The notes beneath the pieces are model-generated. The model did no database searches, was not told where the DNA came from, and worked only from the letters and a program-made list of their open reading frames with translations. Of a stretch of 19,747 nucleotides of DNA, positions 1-7,751 are shown piece after piece. Origin of the DNA: CAIOGO01 sp964447445 (lineage in GTDB: Bacteria; Bipolaricaulota; Bipolaricaulia; UBA7950; UBA9294); contig CAYUSW010000055.1 in NCBI GenBank assembly GCA_964447445.1, positions 1-19,747 on the forward strand, in the 5' to 3' direction. Both the position numbers and the translations under genes were made by a program. Every line of letters starts with the position of its first letter. Position 1 is the first letter of the stretch.

Positions 1-1153
1 CGAGCAGCACGACGGTGGCCGTCGGGACGACCACGGTGCCGCCGACGTCGAGCAGCCGGCCGATGAGCCACGGGAAGACCATGCTCCCCGCGCACGACGC
101 GACGGCAATCGCGCCGAACCGTCGCCCTGTGAGTTCATAGCGATGCGAGTACGCGGTGATCACGTTGGGGTAGATCGGGCCGACGGCGGCCCCGACGCCC
201 ACGGCGCCGATCCAAACTGCGGTGAGTGCGTGCGGTGAGAAGACAAGAAGGAGCGCGAACGCGAGGCCTCCGGCGAAGGCCGCACTGAGGATTCGCTCCG
301 GAGTGAGTCGGCGTGCGATGAACACGGCCACGAGGCGCGACAGGCTGAAGGCAGCCCAGAACCCGCCGGTCACGGCCGTCGCGGTCGCAGCGGCGAACTG
401 CAGGTTGACGAACTCGTAGAGCCAACTAGCGAATCCGATCTCCGCCCCAACGTAGAAGAGCATGACGCTCGTTGCGACACGGAAGCCCCGCCCGAGATGT
501 GCCGAAGCAGTGTCCGAGGTCGAGTCTGTATCCGGTCGGCGTGCGGTTGCCGGGCGCGAGGGGGGCGCCTGCAATGGCTGCGGTGTTGTCGGGAGCGAGA
601 AGTAGGCGGCCGCGAGGAGGGCGAACCCGATGGCGAGCAGACGATAGACCGAGGTCTCTCTGCCTGAGGCAAACGCAGCTACCAGGAACGGCGAGGCGAG
701 GCCGCCGGCTCCGTAGGAGAAGTGGAGCGCGCTGACGAAGGGCGCGGCACGATCGCGGTACGTTCGAAGAAGCATCGTGCTCACTCCGACGTCGAGTCCG
801 GCGGTCGCGAACCCGAGCGGTACCACCAGAAGGACGAGGAGTCCTAGTGACCGCGCCCATGGCAGCGCGGCCAGCGCGGCACCTGCCACGAGGGCGAGAG
901 CCGCGATCCCGCGATGGATGCGGATCCGATCCATCCAGCGCGTGCTTGTGAGGGCGCCGGCGAGGTAGCCAAGCGAGCGCGTGGTCAGAATCACGCCGAT
1001 CGTCGAGAGGCTCACACCGACTTGAGCGGCGAACGGCCCGAGTGTCGGACCGACAGCGCCGCCGAGGATGCCGATCAAGACATACAGAGCGAAGTAGAGG
1101 GCCGTAGAGGGCAGGATCGCGCGACGCAAGGGCACGGCCGCCGGATCAGGCAC
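1..1153 (-). CDS. MFS transporter, MFSD4/FucP-like sugar permease (3' end beyond window)
   Basis: I translated this frame by hand from a GTG at 1153; 384 codons stay open to the left edge, so the C-terminus is missing. The product is strongly hydrophobic with many membrane segments. It starts with a first helix (STALYFALYVLIGILGGAVG) and carries AGLDVGVSTMLLRTY then APFVSALHFSYGAGGL, the pattern seen in the MFSD4/Na-glucose and FucP branch of the major facilitator superfamily. A polar loop (about residues 190-220, Thr/Asp/Ser rich) separates the two six-helix halves. The family moves sugars by symport at the inner membrane; the substrate here is unknown. The GTG lies inside the glyS stop region (8-bp overlap), so translation is probably coupled and the gene shares the glyS transcript. 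The MFS assignment is firm and the MFSD4-like subgroup is moderately sure. Confidence 0.85.
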   Translation of the reverse strand, partial: MPDPAAVPLRRAILPSTALYFALYVLIGILGGAVGPTLGPFAAQVGVSLSTIGVILTTRSLGYLAGALTSTRWMDRIRIHRGIAALALVAGAALAALPWARSLGLLVLLVVPLGFATAGLDVGVSTMLLRTYRDRAAPFVSALHFSYGAGGLASPFLVAAFASGRETSVYRLLAIGFALLAAAYFSLPTTPQPLQAPPSRPATARRPDTDSTSDTASAHLGRGFRVATSVMLFYVGAEIGFASWLYEFVNLQFAAATATAVTGGFWAAFSLSRLVAVFIARRLTPERILSAAFAGGLAFALLLVFSPHALTAVWIGAVGVGAAVGPIYPNVITAYSHRYELTGRRFGAIAVASCAGSMVFPWLIGRLLDVGGTVVVPTATVVLL

Positions 1154-2615
1154 GGCTCAGGCGCTCGGCGAAGTACGTCTCGAGTTCGCGAATCGCAACG
1201 CGAGCCTGCGCCGTCGTGTCTCGCTCGCGCACGGTCACGGTCTTGTCCTGCGACGTTTGGTGATCCACGGTGATGCAGAAGGGCGTTCCCGACTCGTCCT
1301 GACGTCGATAGCGCTTCCCGATGGATCCCTTCTCGTCGTAGAAGACGTTCCACCTTGCTTTGAGCGTGCGGTAGATGCTGGCCGCGGTTTCCGGCTGGCC
1401 GTCCTTCTTCACGAGCGGGAATACGGCGACCTTGACCGGCGCGAGGCGCGGGTGGAGTCGCAGCACAACGCGCTCCTGCAAGACGCCGTTCTCATCCGGG
1501 ATCGAGTCCTCGTCGTACGCTTCGCACAGGAAGGCGAGGGTGGCGCGGTCGGCGCCTGCCGAGGGCTCGATGACGTGCGGCACGAACTTCCGTTGCGACG
1601 CCTCGTCGAAGTAGGAGAGGTCTTTGCCGCTCCCGGGATACCTCACAGCGCCCGACTCGTCCTTTTCAACGACGAGGAGATCGCCCTGCTTCACGAGCTT
1701 TCCCTCCATGTGGCTGCGCAGGTCGAAGTCGCTGCGGTGCGATACGCCCTCGAGTTCGCCGTAGTCACCCTCGACGCAAAACGGGAACGCGTACTCGATA
1801 TCGGCCGTTCCGCACGAGTAGTGAGCGCGCTCTTCCGCCGTGTGCTCGCGCAGCCGGAGCCGATCGCTCGCGAGGCCGAGCGACACGTACCACGCCATCC
1901 GGCGGTCGCGCCAGTACCGGTACCAATCCTGTGATTCCTCGGGGGCACAGAAGAACTCGATCTCCATCTGCTCGAACTCGCGCGAGCGGAAGGTGAAATT
2001 GCGTGGCGTGATCTCGTTACGGAACGACTTCCCGATCTGCCCGATGCCGAACGGCACCTTGACCCGCGATGTCGAGACCACGTTCTTGAAGTTAAGGAAG
2101 ATGCCCTGGGCCGTCTCGGGGCGCAGGTACGCCTCGGCGGTCGGATCGATGAGCGCGCCGACGTAGGTCTTGAACATCAGGTTGAACTCGCGCGGGTCGG
2201 TCAGCGCGCACTCGCTGTGCTCGCCGGGGCGCTTGCTCGGCTTCTTCGGACACTGCCCATCCTTGACTTGATCGGCGCGGAACCGCGCCTTGCACGTGCG
2301 GCAATCGACGAACAGGTCGTAGAAGAGATCGAAGTGGCCGCTTGCCTTCCACACCTGGGGGTGGGTGACGATCGTCGAGTCGATTCCCACCATCTCGTAT
2401 GCCGATGGAGCGCCGGCGGGAGCCTGCGTATCGTCGTGGCCGGTCACCATGTCCCGCCACCACGCCTCCTTCACGTTGCGCTTGAACTCGACGCCGAGAG
2501 GGCCGTAATCCCAGAAGCCGCCGATCCCGCCGTAGATCTCGCTCGACTGAAAGATGAACCCACGCCGTTTGCACAGCGCGACGACCTTCTCCATGGTTGA
2601 TGCATCTTTCTGCAT
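1146..2615 (-). CDS. glyS: Glycine--tRNA ligase, dimeric (archaeal/eukaryotic) type
   Basis: Class II synthetase that charges tRNA-Gly in the cytoplasm; 489 residues, normal for the single-chain alpha2 type. Visible signatures: CKRRGFIFQSSEIYGG at the N-terminus, WDYGPLGVEFKRN, RPETAQGIF (about 165-173), motif 2 FRNEITPRNFTFRSREFEQM (about 198-217), and motif 3 region with GTPFCITVDHQT (about 443). A CxxC...C...C cluster at about 105, 108, 122 and 136 looks like a zinc-type insert. The start was chosen at ATG 2615 because GGAGG lies exactly 5 nt upstream. The longer frame to 2723 would run through the -10 box at 2677-2682 and into the repeat element, so it is not used. The downstream MFS gene overlaps the stop by 8 bp. 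The tetrameric glyQ/glyS form of many bacteria is not this family. Confidence 0.97.
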   Translation of the reverse strand: MQKDASTMEKVVALCKRRGFIFQSSEIYGGIGGFWDYGPLGVEFKRNVKEAWWRDMVTGHDDTQAPAGAPSAYEMVGIDSTIVTHPQVWKASGHFDLFYDLFVDCRTCKARFRADQVKDGQCPKKPSKRPGEHSECALTDPREFNLMFKTYVGALIDPTAEAYLRPETAQGIFLNFKNVVSTSRVKVPFGIGQIGKSFRNEITPRNFTFRSREFEQMEIEFFCAPEESQDWYRYWRDRRMAWYVSLGLASDRLRLREHTAEERAHYSCGTADIEYAFPFCVEGDYGELEGVSHRSDFDLRSHMEGKLVKQGDLLVVEKDESGAVRYPGSGKDLSYFDEASQRKFVPHVIEPSAGADRATLAFLCEAYDEDSIPDENGVLQERVVLRLHPRLAPVKVAVFPLVKKDGQPETAASIYRTLKARWNVFYDEKGSIGKRYRRQDESGTPFCITVDHQTSQDKTVTVRERDTTAQARVAIRELETYFAERLSRA

Positions 2616-2676
2616 GATATCCTCCGCGAAACCGAGATCTGCGGCGTCTCTTGAGGCATACGAGGCGCGAGGAGGC

Positions 2677-2682
2677 ATTATA
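2677..2682 (-). promoter_or_regulatory. -10 box (TATAAT) for glyS
   Basis: A perfect TATAAT on the minus strand, about 62 nt upstream of the glyS ATG. No good -35 hexamer stands at 16-18 nt. Its position also rules out the longer glyS reading frames, since a start at 2678 would lie on the promoter itself. Confidence 0.55.
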
Positions 2683-2710
2683 CCGCGCCTTGGGCAGTCC
2701 GCTGCTGTAC

Positions 2711-2782
2711 CGAGGGGACACACACCTCACTTCGTCCGAACGTCGGCGGGAGTGAAGTGAGGAATGAGGTGTGTGTCCCTCG
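2711..2782. repeat. 72-bp inverted-repeat element (REP-like), copy 1
   Basis: The left arm begins CGAGGGGACACACACCTCAC and the right arm ends GAGGTGTGTGTCCCTCG, giving a long imperfect hairpin. A GTGAAGTGAGG stretch in the right arm can pair with CCTCACTTC in the left arm. It sits 2 bp beyond the hydrolase stop and upstream of the glyS promoter, so it could act as a transcription barrier. A related element lies at 15174-15224. No transposase gene is nearby. Confidence 0.75.
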
Positions 2783-2784
2783 AT

Positions 2785-3543
2785 CTAGAGGCCACGGCGG
2801 AGGAGGAACTTGCGCACGAGGGGCACGATGAGGTCGACACATGCCATGGTCTCTCCGTGGTGTAGGCCGGGAAGCGAGACGAACTCGGCCTCTGGAATCT
2901 GCAGGGCGGCCCTCTCCGCCAACGCGTGCACTTCGTCGTCCCCTCCGGCGAAAAGGAGGCACGGGACGCGTATCTCGGCCAGGATGGATTCGAGGCTATC
3001 TCGATCCTGAGCGGCGGCCTGCATCGCGACGAAGTCGAACGATCTCATGCGGTCGCGCTCCGCTGGACGCAGTGGCCCAACCTCGCGCTCCCACAGGTCG
3101 ATGAATGCCTGAGCACCCAGTTCCGCACCCACTCGGAGCCACTCGCGCGCTCCGCTCATCGTTTGAGCGTACGGGTGTTGCCCCCCCAGGAGGAAGGCGC
3201 TGAAGCGCTCCGGCGCGACCTTCGCGCAGGCGAAACCGATCCAGCCGCCCATCGAGAACCCGAGGAACGCCGCCCGGTCCACTCCGACTGCGTCGAGCAC
3301 GGCCACGACGTCTGCAACGCGGGGCTCCGGCCGGTACGCGGCTTCTTCGTGGGGCGCGTCGCTCTTCCCGTGCCCACGCGAGTCGACGAGCATGAGTCGG
3401 AAGTCGGGCGCGAGGGCGTCGACGTAGCCGAGATCACGCCAGGCGTCGAGTGAAGAGAAGGTCCAGTGATGGAGCACGAGCGCGGGTCCCGTCCCCTCCA
3501 TCTCGTAGTGGATGCGTACACCGCCGTTGGTTGCGTAGGGCAT
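2785..3543 (-). CDS. Alpha/beta-hydrolase fold protein
   Basis: 252 residues with a complete alpha/beta-hydrolase layout. The oxyanion region is LVLHHWTF (about 23-29) and DSRGHGKSD (about 54-62) follows. The nucleophile elbow is GFSMGG with Ser97, the acid is Asp202 or Asp203 in FAGGDDEVHA, and the base His228/229 is in LPGLHHGET. The cap between about 120 and 185 is helical. It is probably an esterase, lactonase or similar carboxyl-ester hydrolase; the substrate cannot be read from sequence. There is no signal peptide, so it is cytoplasmic. The start at 3543 has GAGGAG about 6 nt upstream, and the gene lies only 9 nt after the GNAT gene, so the two are surely co-transcribed. The stop abuts the repeat element. 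Confidence 0.92.
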   Translation of the reverse strand: MPYATNGGVRIHYEMEGTGPALVLHHWTFSSLDAWRDLGYVDALAPDFRLMLVDSRGHGKSDAPHEEAAYRPEPRVADVVAVLDAVGVDRAAFLGFSMGGWIGFACAKVAPERFSAFLLGGQHPYAQTMSGAREWLRVGAELGAQAFIDLWEREVGPLRPAERDRMRSFDFVAMQAAAQDRDSLESILAEIRVPCLLFAGGDDEVHALAERAALQIPEAEFVSLPGLHHGETMACVDLIVPLVRKFLLRRGL

Positions 3544-3552
3544 AGATCTCCT

Positions 3553-4080
3553 CTACGTTTCAGGACACAGCGAGGGCGCGCCTGTCCCCTCTCCGTGCTC
3601 CGCGATGGAACCGAAGCCCATGGACTCGTACAGCTGCTCCGCGGGGTCGTTGCCGTTGGTTACAACGAGCGTGAGCCGCGCGTAGCCCTCGTCGAGGAGC
3701 GCGTTCATCGAGCGCTGAAGAAGCTGGCGGGCCAGTCCGCGCCGCTTTGCCTCAGGGCGTGTCATCAAGAAGACGACGAGCGGCGCATTGTGGGGCTCGA
3801 AGAAGCTGACAAGACACGCCGAGGCGAGGAACTCGCCTTCCTCCACGACGAACGAACAGCCGGGAAGAAAGCGGCCGTAGTCCCCGCGAAACGTCTTCTC
3901 GGTCTCCTCAAGCGCCTCGGCGAACGAGTCGCCCTCGTCGTCGATCGTGCCGCGATAGGCTGCAAAGAGGAGGATGGCGAGCGCCTCGCTATCGTCCGGG
4001 CGCACGGAGCGCGAACGGAATCCTGCTGGGAGAGTCTGCGCCTTGAGAGTGACCTCCATGGCGATGCGCCTTCGCGACAT
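3553..4080 (-). CDS. GNAT-family N-acetyltransferase
   Basis: 175 residues from ATG 4080, chosen because AAAGGAG lies 5 nt upstream; a longer open frame to 4245 is basic, repetitive and overlaps tex. The acetyl-CoA loop is RPEAKRRGLARQLL (Q/R-x-x-G-x-A motif A, about 105-118). The C-terminal NDPAEQLYESMGFGSIAEHG is the typical motif B region (N-x-x-A-x-x-L-Y-E-x-x-G-F). It transfers acetyl from acetyl-CoA to an amine; the acceptor is unknown. It sits 16 nt downstream of tex and 9 nt upstream of the hydrolase, inside a minus-strand operon. The family is sure, the function is not. Confidence 0.9.
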   Translation of the reverse strand: MSRRRIAMEVTLKAQTLPAGFRSRSVRPDDSEALAILLFAAYRGTIDDEGDSFAEALEETEKTFRGDYGRFLPGCSFVVEEGEFLASACLVSFFEPHNAPLVVFLMTRPEAKRRGLARQLLQRSMNALLDEGYARLTLVVTNGNDPAEQLYESMGFGSIAEHGEGTGAPSLCPET

Positions 4081-4096
4081 AGCGGCTCCTTTCGCC

Positions 4097-6310
4097 CTAG
4101 CGGCTCCGCGATGGCTGGCTTCCCTTCCCTTGCGGGCCAGAAGACTCCGGTCCCTCCGTCTTCGGCCTCGCACCTTGTTGGGTACGAAGCGAGAGAGAGA
4201 TCCTCTTTCGCTCGACGTCCACCTCGACCACCGTGGCCACGACACGCTGCCCGACCTTCACGACCTTTGACGGGTGCTCGACGTAGCGGTCTGCGAGCTG
4301 GCTCACGTGGACGAGGCCGTCCTGATGCACGCCGACGTCGACGAAAGCGCCAAAGTCGACGACGTTCGTCACGATTCCCGGCAGCTTCATCCCAGGGACA
4401 AGATCGGCGATCTCGCGGACGTCGTCGGAGAAAGCAAAGGCTTCGAGCCGCTCGCGCGGGTCGCGCCCCGGCTTCGCGAGCTCGGCGACAATGTCGGTCA
4501 GGGTGGGCAGGCCGACCGTGTCTGTTACGTAGCGATCGAGATCGATCTTCGCGCGCAGCGTCGCGTCGCGCATCAGGTCGACGACCGTGCAACCGAGATC
4601 GGCCGCCATCCGGCGCACGATGGCGTAGCTTTCGGGGTGGACGGCGCTCGAGTCGAGCGGGTCTTCGCCACCGCGGATCCGGAGGAAGCCAGCTGCCTGC
4701 TCGAACGCCTTGGGTCCAAGGCGCGGCACCTTCTTCAGTTCGGCGCGACGGCGGAAAGGTCCGTTCTCATCGCGGTAGCCGACGATCGTCTCCGCAAGCT
4801 TGGCTCCGAGGCCCGAGACGCGAGACAGAAGAGGCGCGCTCGCAGTGTTCACTTCGACTCCTACGGCATCGACGCAGTGCTCGACCACGTCGTCGAGGCT
4901 CCGCTGGAGAAGGTTCTGGTCGACGTCATGCTGGTACTGCCCGACGCCGATCGCTTGGGGGTCGATCTTCACGAGCTCGGCGAGCGGGTCGACGAGCCGT
5001 CGGCCGATAGAGACAGCGCCCCGCACGGTGACATCCTTGTCCGGCAGTTCCGCGCGTGCGATCTCGGACGCTGAGTAAATGGACGCTCCGCTCTCGTTGA
5101 CGAGGACGACGGGGATCGGACGCCCGAAATCAATCGAGCGGACGAAGGCCTCGGTCTCCCGGCTTGCTGTGCCGTTACCGACCGCAATGGCCTCGATTTC
5201 TTTAGCCTTCGCGAGTTGCTTCAGCTTCTGTCGCGCATCCGCTTGCTGGGTCTCCGATCCAGTCGGGTAGATCACGTCGTCCGCCAGGAGCTTCCCCTGA
5301 GAGTCGAGGCATACGACCTTGCCTCCCGTCCGATACCCGGGGTCGATGGCGAGCACGCGCTTCCGCCCGAGCGGCGGAGCCAGGAGAAGGTCGCGCACGT
5401 TATCGGCGAACACGCGCACCGCCTCGTGGTCGGCCCTCTCCTTCATCTCGGCTCGAATCTCGGTCTCGATGGACGGCGCCATCAGGCGCTTGTAGCTGTC
5501 CTCGACAGCCAGAGACACGTGTTCCGCGGACGGCCCCGCGCCGTGGACGAAGTGACGCCGAAGAAAGGCGAGCGCGGCCTCTTCCTCGGGTCGGACGGAT
5601 AGACGTACGATGCCTTCGCGTTCCGCGCGGAGGAAAGCGAGAACACGGTGGCTCGGCGCCTCGGCCAGAGGCTCTCTCCAGTCGAAGTAGTCACGGTACG
5701 TCGCGCCCTCGGTCTCCTTCCCCGCGATGACCTGAGAGCGGACCCACCCTCGTCGCGCAAAGAGGTCGCGGATCTCGGCCCGCGCTTCCGCGGTCTCGTT
5801 GACGATCTCCGCGAGGATGTCGCGCGCCCCCTGGAGAGCTTCGTCTACATCCGAGACTCCGGTCTCGGGGCGGACGTAGGTCTCCGCCTCGCGTCGCGGA
5901 TCCGCTATCGGATCCTGGGTCCAGAGGAAGGTGGCCAGCGGTTCGAGCCCTTTCTCGCGCGCGATCATCGCCCGAGTTCGCCGTTTCGGGCGGTACGGCA
6001 GGTAGAGATCTTCCAGCGCTGTCATGGACGTCGCTGCGGCGACGGCCGCCTGCAGGTCCGGCGTCAAGAGCTCGCGCCCGTGGAGCGACTCGAGGATGGC
6101 CTGCTTGCGCTCGGAGAGCGCTGCCAGCTGCTTCAGGCGGTCGCGAATCGATCCGATCGCAACTTCGTCCAGGGAACCCGTGCGTTCTTTCCGGTAGCGG
6201 GCGATGAAGGGCACCGTCGCGCCGTCGGCCAAGAGCTCCGACACGGCGGTGACCTGAGTCGGCGACAACTGCAGCTCTGCTGCGACGATGTGATCCGGCC
6301 GGTCGCTCAC
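4097..6310 (-). CDS. tex: Tex-family S1 RNA-binding protein
   Basis: 737 residues, close to the family's usual length. Order seen: N-terminal helical Tex domain (VPFIARYRKERTGSLDE at about 34-50, DLYLPYRPKRRTRA at about 103-116), a YqgF/RNase H-like domain (RVLAIDPGYRTGGKVVCLD), helix-hairpin-helix segments (LLSRVSGLGAKLAETIV and VPRLGPKAFEQAAGFLRI), and a C-terminal S1 domain (GIVTNVVDFGAFVDVGVHQD ... VEVDVERKRISLSLR) with a polar tail. Tex binds nucleic acid and influences transcription in several bacteria; its exact job is unsettled. The start is GTG 6310, which overlaps the TGA of the upstream acetyltransferase as GTGA. The open frame continues to 6793 but that part is the shadow of the acetyltransferase. 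Likely co-transcribed with both flanking acetyltransferases. Confidence 0.96.
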   Translation of the reverse strand: MSDRPDHIVAAELQLSPTQVTAVSELLADGATVPFIARYRKERTGSLDEVAIGSIRDRLKQLAALSERKQAILESLHGRELLTPDLQAAVAAATSMTALEDLYLPYRPKRRTRAMIAREKGLEPLATFLWTQDPIADPRREAETYVRPETGVSDVDEALQGARDILAEIVNETAEARAEIRDLFARRGWVRSQVIAGKETEGATYRDYFDWREPLAEAPSHRVLAFLRAEREGIVRLSVRPEEEAALAFLRRHFVHGAGPSAEHVSLAVEDSYKRLMAPSIETEIRAEMKERADHEAVRVFADNVRDLLLAPPLGRKRVLAIDPGYRTGGKVVCLDSQGKLLADDVIYPTGSETQQADARQKLKQLAKAKEIEAIAVGNGTASRETEAFVRSIDFGRPIPVVLVNESGASIYSASEIARAELPDKDVTVRGAVSIGRRLVDPLAELVKIDPQAIGVGQYQHDVDQNLLQRSLDDVVEHCVDAVGVEVNTASAPLLSRVSGLGAKLAETIVGYRDENGPFRRRAELKKVPRLGPKAFEQAAGFLRIRGGEDPLDSSAVHPESYAIVRRMAADLGCTVVDLMRDATLRAKIDLDRYVTDTVGLPTLTDIVAELAKPGRDPRERLEAFAFSDDVREIADLVPGMKLPGIVTNVVDFGAFVDVGVHQDGLVHVSQLADRYVEHPSKVVKVGQRVVATVVEVDVERKRISLSLRTQQGARPKTEGPESSGPQGKGSQPSRSR

Positions 6311-6939
6311 AGGGACGCCTTGCGCGTTCTCGCGCGCCACTCGGGGCGAAGGAGGCCGTAGAGGAGAAGGTCGTAGCGCCGTCCATCGCGTTCGCCGAAC
6401 TCGCGATACGCTCCTTCGCGCGTGAAGCCGAGCTTCTCGTACATGGCGATCGCTCGCGAGTTGTAGTCGATGACCGTGAGCTGGAGCCGATGCAGATTCA
6501 GCTCCTCGAACGCGTAGCGGATGAGGAGCTCCATCGCTTCGCTGCCGTATCCGTGGTTCCAGTGGAGACGGTCGCCGAGGCCGATGCCGACCCACGCAGC
6601 TCGATTGGCCCACTCCACGTCGAACAGCGCGACGGTTCCAATGAGCGCATTGTCGGCGGCGCGCCGGATGCCGAACGAAAACGTCGTCGATGAGTCGTTG
6701 TCGCGGTCGATGTTCGATGCGATCGACTCCTCGCTCTCCGGGCGGGCGATGCCCGTGTCCTGGAGGCGCAGGTAGCCGCCGTCTTCCGTCCATCGCGCGA
6801 GCGTGGCTGCGTCCTCCTTTTGCAGGAGCGTCAGGCGAACGCGCTGACCGTGGAAGAGTTCCTGCTCGGCGGCAGGGATCTTCGTACTGCCTCTCGTGCT
6901 GCTCTTCGGGGATGGTTTCTGAGGTCGACTCGAGGACAT
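6307..6939 (-). CDS. RimJ/RimL-type GNAT acetyltransferase
   Basis: 210 residues from ATG 6939. After a basic, Ser/Pro/Lys-rich leader of about 30 residues comes the RimJ/RimL fold: HGQRVRLTLLQKEDAATLARW, IGTVALFDVEWANRAAWVGI, the CoA loop region HWNHGYGSEAMELLIRYAFE, then LHRLQLTVIDYNSRAIAMYE with KLGFTREGAYREF. Members acetylate protein N-termini or small molecules; which is meant here is unknown. The start is not certain: no clear ribosome binding site precedes 6939, but a -10-like TATCCT sits 6 nt before it, fitting a leaderless message. An in-frame ATG further upstream (MPCLDFRRP) is the alternative. The stop overlaps the tex start by 4 bp. Confidence 0.88.
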   Translation of the reverse strand: MSSSRPQKPSPKSSTRGSTKIPAAEQELFHGQRVRLTLLQKEDAATLARWTEDGGYLRLQDTGIARPESEESIASNIDRDNDSSTTFSFGIRRAADNALIGTVALFDVEWANRAAWVGIGLGDRLHWNHGYGSEAMELLIRYAFEELNLHRLQLTVIDYNSRAIAMYEKLGFTREGAYREFGERDGRRYDLLLYGLLRPEWRARTRKASL

Positions 6940-6945
6940 GGACCG

Positions 6946-6974
6946 AGGATAGCTTCGAGGGCGGCGGAAGTCGA
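6946..6974 (-). promoter_or_regulatory. Candidate promoter for a leaderless rimJ-like/tex transcript
   Basis: On the minus strand TCGACT is followed after 17 nt by TATCCT, and after 6 more nt by the ATG at 6939. Each hexamer matches the sigma70 consensus at 4 of 6 positions. Transcription would start at about the A of the ATG, explaining the missing ribosome binding site. Sequence inference only. Confidence 0.35.
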
Positions 6975-7103
6975 GACAGGGCATCGGGTTCTTGCCTCTG
7001 GCTCTCAACCTGCGAGGCGAAGGCCCTCGCTCCGTGGCGGGCAATCTCTCGTGCCGCTGCTGCGTCCCTCGCGCGACGGCGCAGAACCTATGCCGGGGCG
7101 TCT

Positions 7104-7643
7104 CTACGCCAGCATGTGGACGCGCGCGGCGATAGCCTGGCCGATCTCGAGCACCGCGAACGTCGGACGTGCGTGCGGTGGCGCGATCGAACCGGGGTTG
7201 ACGAACAGGATGCCTCGCCACTCCTTCACGACGTGCGCGTGGAAGTGCCCGAAAACGATGACGTCGCAACCCGGAAGCTGCGAGGACATGGCCTGATAGA
7301 AGAGGTCGAACTCCGGCGCGTCGTAGCCGCGGCCGATGTATTGGTTCTGGAGGGCGTGGCGCTGGTGCCCGTGGTGGACACCGACGCGTCGTCCGGCGAG
7401 CGAGAGCGTCGTCCGAAGAGGGAGCCGGCCCGCTACCTCGGGCGGGTCGCAGTTGCCGACGACGGCGGTCGTAGGAGCCATCGTGCCGAGTTCCTCGAGA
7501 ACGGACAGAGAAACCAGATCGCCTGCGTGAATGATGTGATGGACGCTTCCCAGCGCGGCGGAGAGCGCCTCCGGCAGGCGCGACAGGGAACTGGGGACGT
7601 GCGTGTCAGCGACGAGGCCGACGCGGTACAGACTCGGCTCCAT
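7104..7643 (-). CDS. Calcineurin-like metallophosphoesterase, YfcE/MJ0936 family
   Basis: 179 residues. All metal-binding motifs are present: DTH (Asp13, His15), GD (Asp42), GNCD (Asn64), HHGH (His91/His93) and GHFH (His133, His135), followed by NPGSIAPPHARPTFAVLEI, the usual C-terminal strand of this family. Members are Mn2+/Mg2+-dependent cytoplasmic phosphodiesterases. The segment between HGH and GHFH (about 94-131) seems longer than I expect for small members and carries an aromatic QNQYIGRGYDAPEFDLFYQA stretch, perhaps a substrate lid. No strong ribosome binding site is seen; TAGGCT lies 6 nt before the ATG. The gene reads divergently from the phosphorylase at 7752 and is 164 nt upstream of the acetyltransferase start. 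Confidence 0.93.
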   Translation of the reverse strand: MEPSLYRVGLVADTHVPSSLSRLPEALSAALGSVHHIIHAGDLVSLSVLEELGTMAPTTAVVGNCDPPEVAGRLPLRTTLSLAGRRVGVHHGHQRHALQNQYIGRGYDAPEFDLFYQAMSSQLPGCDVIVFGHFHAHVVKEWRGILFVNPGSIAPPHARPTFAVLEIGQAIAARVHMLA

Positions 7644-7751
7644 GGGTTCAGCCTACAGGATCGAACGTCGGAGAGGCCAATCGACTCAACCGCGCTCATG
7701 CGATGGCCCCGCCCGGAGAGCTGGGGGTACAATCGGCGCGCGGAGGTATGA

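Noticed and set aside
2616..2723. 36-residue N-terminal extension of GlyRS
   Set aside because: It would pass through the TATAAT box and start within the inverted-repeat element. The ATG at 2615 has a perfect ribosome binding site and family-like start.
3466..5010. 514-codon open frame on the plus strand
   Set aside because: It lies opposite the hydrolase, GNAT and tex genes, has no domain or ribosome binding site, and is Arg/Ser rich in its second half: an antisense shadow of GC-rich genes.
6311..6793. 161-residue N-terminal extension of Tex
   Set aside because: It is out-of-frame translation of the upstream acetyltransferase. The Tex family starts at about the GTG at 6310.
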